From: Flavobacteriaceae bacterium
GTDB lineage: Bacteria > Bacteroidota > Bacteroidia > Flavobacteriales > Weeksellaceae
DNA: 64,000 nucleotides
Reading direction: 5' to 3'
Assembly: GCA_004359435.1 (NCBI GenBank)
Contig: PTET01000001.1
Coordinates: 134,343 to 198,342, forward strand
Both the position numbers and the translations under genes were made by a program. Below the pieces are notes generated by a model, which had not been told where the DNA came from, made no database searches, and saw only the letters and a list, made by a program, of their open reading frames with translations. The first letter of the stretch is position 1. Each line of letters begins with the position of its first letter. Shown here piece by piece: positions 29,573 to 39,038 of this stretch.

Positions 29573-30381
29573 GAACTTTCTATTTTTCTTTCTTTCTATT
29601 TTTAGGAATGTTGCCCATGGGTATTTTTAACGCCTTTGGACAATCTCCCTCCAAAAAAGAGTCTGTAAAGGCGGCAGAAGCCTACCAAAAGGGAGAGTAC
29701 ATTCAGGCCGAAAAAGGGTATCTAAAAGCGCTAGAATTAGACCCAACAAACCCAAAAACCGCCTACAATTTAGGCAACACCTATTACAAACAGGGCAAGT
29801 TAGACAAAGCCAAAGCCTATTATGACCAAAGTTTAAAGCTCTCAAAAGAACCATTGCAGAAAGCAAAGGCCAATTACAACCAAGGCAACAGTTATTTTGC
29901 AGAAAAAAACTATCAAAAGGCTATCGAAAAATACAAACAGGCTTTAAGAGAAAACCCAAGCGATAAAGACAGTCGTTACAATTTAACTTTGGCGCAAAAG
30001 AAATTAGAAGAGAAGAAAAAAGAGCAAGACAAGCAGCAAAATAACAGCGATCAACAGAAGGAGAAAGACCCTCAAAATAGCGCCAACAATCAAGATCAAA
30101 ACAAAGACCAGAATAACCCTCAGCCTAAAGACCAAGAGCCCAACAAAGATCCTAACAACCAAAAGGATCCAAACGAAAAGGGAAATGACAATCAAAAAAA
30201 CCAGAAAGATCCAAATCAACAGGAAAATCCTTCAAATTCACCTCAAAACCAGCCAAAGGGACAATCTCCCTATTCTCAGGCTATGTTAGAGGCGGCGGCC
30301 AGACAAGAGCAAAATTCAATGAAAAGAAAATTCCAACAGGCACAGGAACTTTCAGGAAATAAAAACCCAAAAGATTGGTGA
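29554..30381 (+). CDS. batC: BatC TPR-repeat protein with low-complexity Q/N/K/P tail
   Basis: 275 aa; TPR repeats then QQNNSDQQKEKDPQNSANNQDQNKDQNNPQ... Confidence 0.85.
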   Translation: MAKNKMRTFYFSFFLFLGMLPMGIFNAFGQSPSKKESVKAAEAYQKGEYIQAEKGYLKALELDPTNPKTAYNLGNTYYKQGKLDKAKAYYDQSLKLSKEPLQKAKANYNQGNSYFAEKNYQKAIEKYKQALRENPSDKDSRYNLTLAQKKLEEKKKEQDKQQNNSDQQKEKDPQNSANNQDQNKDQNNPQPKDQEPNKDPNNQKDPNEKGNDNQKNQKDPNQQENPSNSPQNQPKGQSPYSQAMLEAAARQEQNSMKRKFQQAQELSGNKNPKDW

Positions 30382-31750
30382 AAACGTTTACAAATATCCT
30401 CTTTTTTGTACTAGCTTTCTTTGGCGCAACTGTTTATGGCCAAGAAATATCATTTGAAGCCTATCCTAGCAAACAAACCGTAGCACAAGGAGAGGTTTTC
30501 GACCTTAATTTTTCAGTTGAACAGACCGGTTCTTCGGTTGATTTCAATTTGACAGACATCAAATTTCCTAGCTTTTCAGACTTTGAATATATAGCCAAAT
30601 TTGCCACCCAAAGCAAGTTGGTTACCAACGGTCAATTTTCTCAACGAACAGGAGTGAGAATTAGGGTTAGAGCACCAAAAAAGGGAAAATTCACCATAGG
30701 CAAAGCCATGGTTTTTATCAAAGGAAAAAGGTATTTTAGTAAGCCTTTTACTGTCAATGTTTCCGATTCAGGGGCCTCTACAGGTGGGAGTTCTTCTGCC
30801 TCTGGTACCGGAAGCTACACTTCTAAAGACAACACACTTTTTGTGGTAACCAGTGTAGACAATACTAATCCCTATGTACAACAAGGAGTTGTTTTAAGGG
30901 TAAAAGTATATTCTAGGTCTATGGACGCCCTTAGAAGGATGGTTGATTTAACGCCTCCAGGGCTTGCAGGTTTTTCGAATCACACCATAGATACAGACTC
31001 ACCCTTCACTCAAGAGACCTACAAAGGCATGGAAGAATTAGCAAAACCTATACTTTGGTGCCAGAGAAAGGAGGAAGTTTTCGGGTTTCGCCAAGCCAGT
31101 TTGTTTATTTTGACCCCAAAAGGCAAGAGTACGTGAGTATTCAGGTGCCTGGGGCAGAAATTTTTTCTAGCCAAGAAAATACTACAAAACCCACAGGCGA
31201 GTCTGCAAAAAAACCAGAAGACACTACCTCTGGCAATCCTTTTAAGGAGATTAAAGAGTCGGTATTTGAGTTTCAAAATACCCTAACGATGAAGATTAAA
31301 AGAAATTTCGCAGCCAATAAAAACATATTTTATTTTCTGATCGGGGCGTTTTTGCTGGGCATTTTTATGGTAACAATTCCAAGAAAACTTTGGATCAAAT
31401 ACAAAAGAAAGCAAAACGAAGAAAATAGAGCCAGCTTTTTTCCACAACTCAAAGAATTAGAAGATTTAATTGCCCAGGACAACCGTGAGGAGTTTTTGAA
31501 TCTTGCCGATGGGCTTATTTTAGAGATTCCAAAAAAATATTTGAAAATTGAAAACTCTCAGTTAGAAACCAAATTTGTTCATCAGAGCCTAAAAGAAAAA
31601 TACGATTTTCAAATTGCTGATCTTTGGAAAGAACTCTACCAAGATCTAGATCAGTTGAGGTATTCGCCCGCACTTGAAACAGAAGTCGGTTTAGTGGAGC
31701 ATTATGTAAAAATCAAGAAACTCATCCATTTGTTAAAATCACAAACATGA
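30375..31750 (+). pseudogene. batD: BatD oxygen-tolerance protein with internal deletion/frameshift
   Basis: N-part signal peptide plus FEAYPSKQTVAQGEVFDLNFSVE; C-part in another frame SKTYTLVPEKGGSFRVSPSQFVYFDPKRQEYVSIQ...; frames cross near 31027-31055. Confidence 0.85.
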
Positions 31751-31935
31751 AAAAAATATATATCGCAGCCCTTGTTTTTGCCCTAATTCTTATGGGAATC
31801 AATCTTGCGTCGGTCAATTATTCTCAGTCGCTTTTTTCGCTAGACAACCAAAGAAATATAATTGGGGCAATGGCCTGTTTGTCTGGCGTTTTGGTGAGCT
31901 GGGTTTTGCTTGTTTTAGAGAAAAAAAGGGGGTGA
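31747..31935 (+). CDS. Small two-TM membrane protein
   Basis: 62 aa, hydrophobic; overlaps the batD end by ATGA and the following GTG ORF. Confidence 0.6.
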   Translation: MKKIYIAALVFALILMGINLASVNYSQSLFSLDNQRNIIGAMACLSGVLVSWVLLVLEKKRG

Positions 31936-32072
31936 GAGAATTCTTTTTGGCATTAGCTTTTTTACTTTTTTTCGGCTGTGAAAAGAAAAAAGATCCAGTC
32001 AAAAATCTGCCCAAACCTTGGCAAATTCAAAAGGTTTATCAAACTCCGCAAAACGAAGACTTAGGACATTGA
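31932..32072 (+). CDS. Very small lipoprotein (46 aa), GTG start, not in the ORF track
   Basis: (M)REFFLALAFLLFFGCEKKKDPVKNLPKPWQIQKVYQTPQNEDLGH*; lipobox-like Cys; GTGA translational overlap. Confidence 0.55.
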   Translation: MREFFLALAFLLFFGCEKKKDPVKNLPKPWQIQKVYQTPQNEDLGH

Positions 32073-32073
32073 A

Positions 32074-32445
32074 TTAGGCGTTTTTGTCTTGGCAGAATGA
32101 TTCTTTGATCCAAACAAGCGAATCCATAACGGGGATTTGTAGCGAGTTTTTGGCAGGGAGCTCAGAGGAAACATAAATGAAAGCCAGATGCAAACCAGGG
32201 CCGTCTTTGGGTTGATTTAATCGATAGGCTTCTCGAAGCAGCCTTTTGATTTTGTTTCTGTCTACTGCTTTTTTGAACCTTTTTTTAGGAACCGAAAAGA
32301 GTACTTTAACCCCATTTTTAGGTTCTTGTTGTGGCAAGTAAATGGCCCGCAATGGAAAAAAATTCTTCCCAATCCCTTTTTGGAAAAGCAGCTCTATGTC
32401 TTTTCTTTTTTTGAGTTTCTTTTCTTTTCCAAGGCTGTAGTCCAT
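32074..32445 (-). CDS. rnpA: Ribonuclease P protein component
   Basis: LKKRKDIELLFQKG...VLFSVPKKRFKKAVDRNKIKRLLREAYRLN. Confidence 0.94.
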   Translation of the reverse strand: MDYSLGKEKKLKKRKDIELLFQKGIGKNFFPLRAIYLPQQEPKNGVKVLFSVPKKRFKKAVDRNKIKRLLREAYRLNQPKDGPGLHLAFIYVSSELPAKNSLQIPVMDSLVWIKESFCQDKNA

Positions 32446-32551
32446 CGGGCAATAGATAATATTTATTCGGGTATAAAGGAAGTTCAAAGATAAGTGTTAG
32501 AAAGTTATCAATAGTTAATGTATTTTTGTAATTCATTAAAAAAATAGCTTT

Positions 32552-32962
32552 ATGTATCCAAAAGAAATGGTTCTTCCGATGAAAGAAGAATTAACAAGAA
32601 ACGGATTTACTGATATCACAACAGCCTCTGGTGTAGAAGAAGCCTTGGCCAAAGCCGGAACTACCCTAGTGGTTATCAATTCGGTTTGTGGTTGCGCCGC
32701 GGGAAGTGCAAGGCCTGGGGTTTTGCATTCGCTTAATTCAGACAAAAAACCCAATCAACTGGTAACGGTTTTTGCTGGATTCGACAAAGAAGCTGTAGAC
32801 AAAGCCAGAGAATTTATGATGCCATTTCCTCCTTCTTCGCCTTGTGTAGCGCTTTTTAAAGACGGTGAATTGGTACATATACTAGAGAGACATCATATCG
32901 AGGGAAGAAATGCCCAAATGATCGCCGAAAACTTAAGTGGCGCATACCAAGAACACTGCTAA
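32552..32962 (+). CDS. Bacilliredoxin BrxA/BrxB (YphP/YqiW) family protein
   Basis: 136 aa; [22 protein letters not shown] motif [14 protein letters not shown]. Confidence 0.95.
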   Translation: MYPKEMVLPMKEELTRNGFTDITTASGVEEALAKAGTTLVVINSVCGCAAGSARPGVLHSLNSDKKPNQLVTVFAGFDKEAVDKAREFMMPFPPSSPCVALFKDGELVHILERHHIEGRNAQMIAENLSGAYQEHC

Positions 32963-32973
32963 AATATAAGGAG

Positions 32974-33764
32974 ATGAATATCGCAATTGTGGGTGCCAGC
33001 GGAGCCGTTGGACAAGAATTTTTACGCGTTTTAGAAGAGAGAAATTTTCCTCTTTCCAAACTTTTTCTTTTTGGATCAAACAGAAGTGCAGGCAAGACCT
33101 ATAGCAAAGGCCTAGAAACATTATTGCCAACCCCAACTGTACCACCATACAACTTGTGATGGCCTTAAAACCCCTTAACGACATTTCGCCCGTTACAAAC
33201 GTACACATTGCTACCTATCAAAGTGCTTCGGGTGCGGGAGCAAGTGGAATGGAAGAACTATTGGCTCAGGTAAAACAATTTGCAAATGGGCAGGAATTAA
33301 CCGTGGAGGCTTTTTCGTCTCAACTTTTGATGAATCTTATTCCTCACATTGACGCTGCCCAAGAAAACGACTACACCAAAGAAGAGATGAAGATGTTTTT
33401 TGAAACCCAAAAAATCCTTCATTCAACTGTAAAAACCTCAGCAACTGCTGTAAGAGTACCTGTTGTTAGGGCGCACTCAGAGGTTGTTTGGGTACAAACC
33501 CAGTCGCCGATTTCGGTTGAGAAAGCCAGAGAGGCATTCTCTAGTGCCAAGGGGGTTTCTTTGGTAGATAATTTACAAGAAAAACAATACCCAATGCCCT
33601 ATTTCTGCGCTGGAAAAGATGATGTATACATCGGTAGAATCAGAAAAGACTTGGCCCACGATAACGGACTTACTTTTTGGTCGGTTTCGGATCAGATCAA
33701 AAAAGGAGCGGCACTGAATGCGGTTCAAATCGCAGAATATCTGATAGAAAACAAAGCCCTTTGA
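32974..33764 (+). pseudogene. asd: Aspartate-semialdehyde dehydrogenase with internal deletion/frameshift
   Basis: N-part [43 protein letters not shown]; then in another frame [22 protein letters not shown] (catalytic Cys) ... [20 protein letters not shown]; the middle of the N-terminal domain is missing near 33120. Confidence 0.9.
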
Positions 33765-33768
33765 TCCA

Positions 33769-34050
33769 TTGAAAGCCTTGCAAAAAACTTTCGATCTTGT
33801 AGCTATTTTAGAGGGTGTTTCTTACCTCTTATTGCTTTTTGTGGCTGTGCCCATCAAATACATTTTAAAGGACGCTAGTTACGTAAAAATGCTTGGAATG
33901 CCCCACGGTATATTATTTATACTTTATGTGGTTTTGGCATTTGTGTTAAAGGATAAATTAGGCTGGAGTAAACCTGTATTTCACAGTGTTTTACTTGCTT
34001 CACTGCTTCCTTTTGCCACTTTTTTTATTGGAAAAAAGTACAAAGGGTAA
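33769..34050 (+). CDS. DUF3817-type membrane protein
   Basis: 93 aa; LEGVSYLLLLFVAVPIKYI, GMPHGILFILY. Confidence 0.85.
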   Translation: MKALQKTFDLVAILEGVSYLLLLFVAVPIKYILKDASYVKMLGMPHGILFILYVVLAFVLKDKLGWSKPVFHSVLLASLLPFATFFIGKKYKG

Positions 34051-34051
34051 C

Positions 34052-35377
34052 TTATTTTTTCTTGGATCCTCTGGATTTAGGTTTTGCGTATTTTTCTTTC
34101 ATTCGCATGGAGCGTGTTTTGCTTTGATTGGTCTTGAGGTTTTTCTCTTTTTTGGGATGAAATCCAGGGCCAGAATTTAGGGGTAAATCATCATCTTCTT
34201 CTAAGAAAACCTTGTCCATTTCGTGCTCTAGAATTCTGTCTGTAAGCTCTAAGTCTTCTGGTAAAGGCAGCTCGGGCAAAGTATATTCTAAAAGCTCTTC
34301 GATGGCTTTCAATTCTTCTTTCTCTTTTTCGCTGCAAAAACTCCAAGCAATTCCACTGGCAAATGCCCTTCCGGTTCTACCTATTCTATGGATGTAGTTT
34401 TCGGGGTCGTTGGTAAGGTCGAAGTTAATTACATGACTCACTCCGCTTACATCTAACCCTCGGGCGATGATGTCTGTGGCAATGAGGAATTTAATTTTAC
34501 CTTCTTTAAAGTCGTTTACTGTATTAAAACGATAGTTTTGGGCTTTGTTAGAATGGATAACGCTCAAGATGTCTGGAAATTCTGTGTGGACAGATTGAAA
34601 GAGAAAGTCCGCCATTTTTTTGGTTCTCACAAAAATCAGCACCTTGGTCAGGCTTTTGTCGGTTTCCAAAAGATGGATAAGCAGACTGCGTTTGTTTAAG
34701 AAATGATCGATAAAATATACGCTTTGGGCGATGTTGGGAAGCCTTTTACCTGCCTCAGAAGCCTCTACTCTTTGGGGAGAATAGAAAAAATGATCGATAA
34801 GCGCATCTACCTCTGGGGTCATGGTGGCCGAAAAAAGTAAGTTTTGTCTTTTTTCTGGCAGCATGATAAACAAGCTTTCGAGTTGAACTTTAAATCCCAA
34901 ATTCAAGAGCTCATCGGCTTCATCAATCACCAATTTTTTTACGCTTTTTAGTTTGAGAAACCCGCCAAGGGCTAGGTCGATGAACCTCCCTGGGGTTGCC
35001 ACCAGTACATCGCAACCACCAGATAGTATTTCTTGCTGGTTTTTGATGTTTACACCGCCATAAACGCCTCTTATCTCCACATTCATCCAAGTTGTAATTT
35101 TCTGCACTTCTATACAGATTTGTTCTACCAGCTCTCTTGTAGGAACAATAATTACAATTTGTATGGGGTGCTTGGGGTCGAATTTCCAATGGCTCAAACA
35201 AGGAAGCAAATAGGCCAATGTTTTGCCGGTTCCGGTTTGGGCAATTCCCACCAAATCTGCACCAGAAAGTCCAACAGGAATGGCTTTTTCTTGGATAGAA
35301 GTGGGGGTTTCAAGCTCCAATTCTTTTAGTGCTTTAAGCAAGGATTTACTCAGTTTAAAATCAGAAAAAGCAGCCAT
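34052..35377 (-). CDS. DEAD-box RNA helicase
   Basis: AQTGTGKTLAYLLP, VIDEADELL, SATMTPE, HRIGRTGRA. Confidence 0.96.
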   Translation of the reverse strand: MAAFSDFKLSKSLLKALKELELETPTSIQEKAIPVGLSGADLVGIAQTGTGKTLAYLLPCLSHWKFDPKHPIQIVIIVPTRELVEQICIEVQKITTWMNVEIRGVYGGVNIKNQQEILSGGCDVLVATPGRFIDLALGGFLKLKSVKKLVIDEADELLNLGFKVQLESLFIMLPEKRQNLLFSATMTPEVDALIDHFFYSPQRVEASEAGKRLPNIAQSVYFIDHFLNKRSLLIHLLETDKSLTKVLIFVRTKKMADFLFQSVHTEFPDILSVIHSNKAQNYRFNTVNDFKEGKIKFLIATDIIARGLDVSGVSHVINFDLTNDPENYIHRIGRTGRAFASGIAWSFCSEKEKEELKAIEELLEYTLPELPLPEDLELTDRILEHEMDKVFLEEDDDLPLNSGPGFHPKKEKNLKTNQSKTRSMRMKEKYAKPKSRGSKKK

Positions 35378-35434
35378 AGAAGATATTTTGTTTGGATAGA
35401 ACTTCCACAAAGGTAGGGCAAATCTTAAGATCTT

Positions 35435-36581
35435 CTAGGGCTCAATTTTTCGAATCAAAATTCCATAAACTGGGAAATGGTCGCTATAGCCTCCCACAAA
35501 GCGCGTTTGCTGATAAAATCTTTTGGGATATCCCACAAAAGGCTCCTTTTCTTCTTGAAGATAATCTGGATGAAAAACCCCTGTTTTATAAAGGGCGTAA
35601 GTTTTGTTGGGCTCTCCTTTTAGGTCTTTTGAATAGAGCATTTGGTCGAATAAAAACCATTGGTCCATAAAGGCCGTAGTGCCTTCTCCTTTTTTTGCAA
35701 GTTCTACAAATGGCAGGTAAAGGTTAAGTTCATTTAGAGAAAGCAAACTTGGGTCTAAAGGCGTGTCGTTGAAGTCTCCCATAATAATTTCGCTGGTTTT
35801 GTAACCGTGTTTCTGGTTGTAGGCTCTGTTTTTAAGGATTTCTTCCCGAAGGGCATAAGAAGCTTTTTCTCGCAAATAATTAGACTCTTCTTTGCCGGAC
35901 CTTCTGCTTGGCCAGTGGTTGATGTAGAGTTCTACCCACTGTCCATCTAACTTTCCTTTTACATACAAAATGTCTCGGGTATATTCTCTTTGGTTTTCTT
36001 TGTAAAGCTTTACTTGTGATAGGGGTAAACCTTTTTTCGTTGTACAAAAGGGCTACATCAATACCTCTTGGATCCATGGAGTTAAAATGAATCCATTTGT
36101 AGGGGTATCTTTTTAGGTTTTCGCTCTGGGTTAAGGCTTCTAGTACTTTGGCATTTTCAACCTCGCAAAGACCTATTAAAACAGGGGGAACAGGGCTTAT
36201 GTCTCTGCCGATTTGCGAAAGAACATAAGAGATTTGCGAAAGCTTTAACTCGTATTTTTCTGAGTTAAATTGATGTTTTCCTAAAGACGTGAAGTCATCG
36301 CTTAAAATCTGGTGTCGAATTATTTTTTGGCCATTTTTTTGCACTATGGCTCCCCCAGAAGAAAAAGAATCGAGCTCCATTTTTATTGCCTTTTCTTTTT
36401 CCATGGAAACCTGCCTTTGGCTGTCCCAAAGGGGAAGTTCGGGACTTATGACATCTGCCGAATTTAGCGTATCAAACAGGTTTTCAACATTATAGAAAGC
36501 CACGGTGGCGGTTTGATATTTTTCTTGCGCACAAATAGACAACCCAAAAACACAAAAAAAAGTTAACAAAACGCTTTTCAT
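35435..36581 (-). pseudogene. Secreted endonuclease/exonuclease/phosphatase family protein with a single frameshift
   Basis: N-part (signal peptide; VAFYNVENLFDTLNSADV; IGLCEVENAKVLEAL; RGIDVALLYNEKRF) in one frame; C-part (KLYKENQREYTRDILYVKGKLDGQWVELYINHWPSRRSG...GDFNDTP...SDHFPVYG) in another; shift near 36020-36035, next to an A6 run. Confidence 0.88.
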
Positions 36582-36612
36582 TTCTTAAAAATTTTCTATA
36601 AATTTAACCAGA

Positions 36613-39036
36613 ATGAGAAAGATAAATTTCATTATTTTGGAATTTTTTATCGGACTTTTTTATGCCAAAGCCCAAAATGTTTTGGAAAACCCTATCCAAA
36701 ACGACTCTCTGGCAAAGCCAGTTTCCCAAGTTTTGGACTCCTTGGAAATAGAAGAGAGGGGACTTGTGCTTTTAAATTTGGAAGAGTTGGAAAACCAAGA
36801 AAACGCTGCTTTTCCTATGCTTGGAGCGGTGGGAGATCCCATAGAAAACAGCAAAAGGAAACTTTGGGGCGCCTACTGGGTGGCCAACCGAGGGCTTCAA
36901 AACTCAGATCAATCGGTTTTTCTCAACGATTTTTCTTTGAAAAATCCCTTTGACCGAAAGATTGATTTCCAGCAAATTTCGGGTCTTAATGCCCTGCAAA
37001 GAAATCCCTTGGAAGTTGCCTCAAGCATGCAGGTTTCCAAAATTGAAAACAGTCAGCTAGGCACAAGCCTTTCTTACCAATCCAATCCTTTTTTGTTTCC
37101 TAAAAAAGGAATCGTGAATTTTTCCAATACTAATCAAAACTATAACTACAGGCTTGGGGTTTCTCTTTGGAGTGGCGAGCTTAAAAACAACTGGGCATAC
37201 TTTTTATCGGCCACAGCTAGAATTGGAGATAGGGTAGATCAAGCAGGCGCTTATTACAACGGATATTCTGGCGCGCTATCTTTGGGGAAAAAATTTGGAC
37301 AAAACCATCTCTTGTATAGCAGTTTTGCCCTCACTTCCATAGAAAGATCTAGAGGAACGGCCTATACCCAAGAAATTTTCGATCTAAAAGGAAACAATTA
37401 CAATCCCTTTTGGGGAATGTATAACGGAGAGATTAAACACGCCAAAATTGACCAAAGTTTGTCTCCTCTTCTTCAGTTCAATTACCAGTTTTCTAATCAA
37501 AAATGGCAACTTTTTGCAGGGCTTAGCCATCAGCAAAAAACGACTTCTAGAGCACAACTTGAAACCTATACACCTTTTGGTGAGTCCTATGTTAGAAACC
37601 CTCTGCCCAATTATTACCAAAATTTGCCGTCTTATTTTAATGGTGACGATTTCTACAAACAATACTATCTCTTTAGAGAGTCAGAATCTGTTTCACAGAT
37701 CAATTGGGAAAACATCTATTTGTTCAATCAGGAGTCAAAAACGGGTGCCGCCAAATATTACATGGCAAAACAGGTGAGTGAAGACCAAACAACCTCCGCC
37801 ACCATTCGGGCAAATGTTAGGATAGACAACAAATGGGAACTTGCAACAAGGCTAGCTTTTTCTGACACAACAAGTGAAATGTATAGCGAGTTAAGTGATC
37901 TTTTGGGAGCACAGTATGTGCTAGATAAGGATGATTTTAATGACTATCAGCTCTTTGATTTAAACCAAACCAAAGAACAAAAAACAGAAGGAGACAAACT
38001 CAATTATCATTACCAGCTTCAGCATCAATCGGCTAAAATCCAAAGCAATGCAGTCTATAAAGCAGATGGATTTAATCTAGACTTTGGCGCATCTTTAGGC
38101 TGGGAGTCTTTCGCTAGAGAGGGATATTTTTTACACTTTAATCCTGCTTTGCAGTCTTTAGGCCAAAGCCCCAAAAGCCAGTGGCTAAACTGGGGTGTTT
38201 TTGGTGAATTGCAAAAAGAAATGGGAAATTTCTCTCGTTTTGGAGTGTCGGCCAAACATTTTGTTCAGACCCCTGAGTTAGACGCCATTTTTATGGGTCA
38301 AAGATATAGCAATCTGCTTTGGGATAAGACGGGTCCAGAGGAGGTTTCGGCCTTGCAATTGAGCTATTTCTTTAAAAAATCCAAATGGGAACTCGCTTTG
38401 AAAACATACGGGTTTCTGAAAAACAATGCCTCTTTGGTTCAATTCTATTATACCCAAGGAGAGGTTAACAATCTGGTGACTGAAAGAATTTCTGGGGCAA
38501 AACTACGGTATTTGGGCCTAGAGTCTTTTGCTTCTTACCAGTGGAACGATAGACTCAAAAGCAGTCTTTTGATAAGTTTGAACCAAAATACCTACCAAAA
38601 CAATCCGGATCTTTTGCTATTTGAGTCCACCAAAACAGAGCCTGTTACCAGTTATGGAAAAACCTATCTAAAAAACAGAGAGATTCCTTCTTTTCGAACA
38701 GGATTAGGGCTTCAATTAGATTATACTTTGCCTTCCTTTGCATGGATAGGCTTGGGATTTAACTATCTCTCTGGGCTAAGCGCTTCTCCAGCGGCTATAC
38801 TTTCTACCGAAAACTTTTACACTTCAAACCCGGTACCGCTTACCTCTGGAATGGATGCGAACTATTTTAGAGAAATCACCAAACCCAGAGAATTTGAAGG
38901 GGCTTTTTTGGTGAATTTATCAGCTGGAAAATCCTTTAAAGTTGGGGATCATTTTGCTGGGGTCATGCTTTTTGTGAACAACCTTTTGGACAATCAAAAC
39001 TATATCACCGGAGGGTTTCAGCAAAGTAGATACTAA
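36613..39036 (+). CDS. TonB-dependent receptor-like outer-membrane protein, possibly C-terminally shortened
   Basis: 807 aa; signal peptide, plug-like region with SGLNALQRNPLEV, long barrel; ends GGFQQSRY*. Confidence 0.8.
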   Translation: MRKINFIILEFFIGLFYAKAQNVLENPIQNDSLAKPVSQVLDSLEIEERGLVLLNLEELENQENAAFPMLGAVGDPIENSKRKLWGAYWVANRGLQNSDQSVFLNDFSLKNPFDRKIDFQQISGLNALQRNPLEVASSMQVSKIENSQLGTSLSYQSNPFLFPKKGIVNFSNTNQNYNYRLGVSLWSGELKNNWAYFLSATARIGDRVDQAGAYYNGYSGALSLGKKFGQNHLLYSSFALTSIERSRGTAYTQEIFDLKGNNYNPFWGMYNGEIKHAKIDQSLSPLLQFNYQFSNQKWQLFAGLSHQQKTTSRAQLETYTPFGESYVRNPLPNYYQNLPSYFNGDDFYKQYYLFRESESVSQINWENIYLFNQESKTGAAKYYMAKQVSEDQTTSATIRANVRIDNKWELATRLAFSDTTSEMYSELSDLLGAQYVLDKDDFNDYQLFDLNQTKEQKTEGDKLNYHYQLQHQSAKIQSNAVYKADGFNLDFGASLGWESFAREGYFLHFNPALQSLGQSPKSQWLNWGVFGELQKEMGNFSRFGVSAKHFVQTPELDAIFMGQRYSNLLWDKTGPEEVSALQLSYFFKKSKWELALKTYGFLKNNASLVQFYYTQGEVNNLVTERISGAKLRYLGLESFASYQWNDRLKSSLLISLNQNTYQNNPDLLLFESTKTEPVTSYGKTYLKNREIPSFRTGLGLQLDYTLPSFAWIGLGFNYLSGLSASPAAILSTENFYTSNPVPLTSGMDANYFREITKPREFEGAFLVNLSAGKSFKVGDHFAGVMLFVNNLLDNQNYITGGFQQSRY

Positions 39037-39038
39037 AC

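Noticed and set aside
36000-36060. -1 programmed frameshift at the A6G stretch of the endonuclease gene
   Set aside because: The A AAA AAG heptamer is not in the correct zero frame, and the shift needed is +1/-2.
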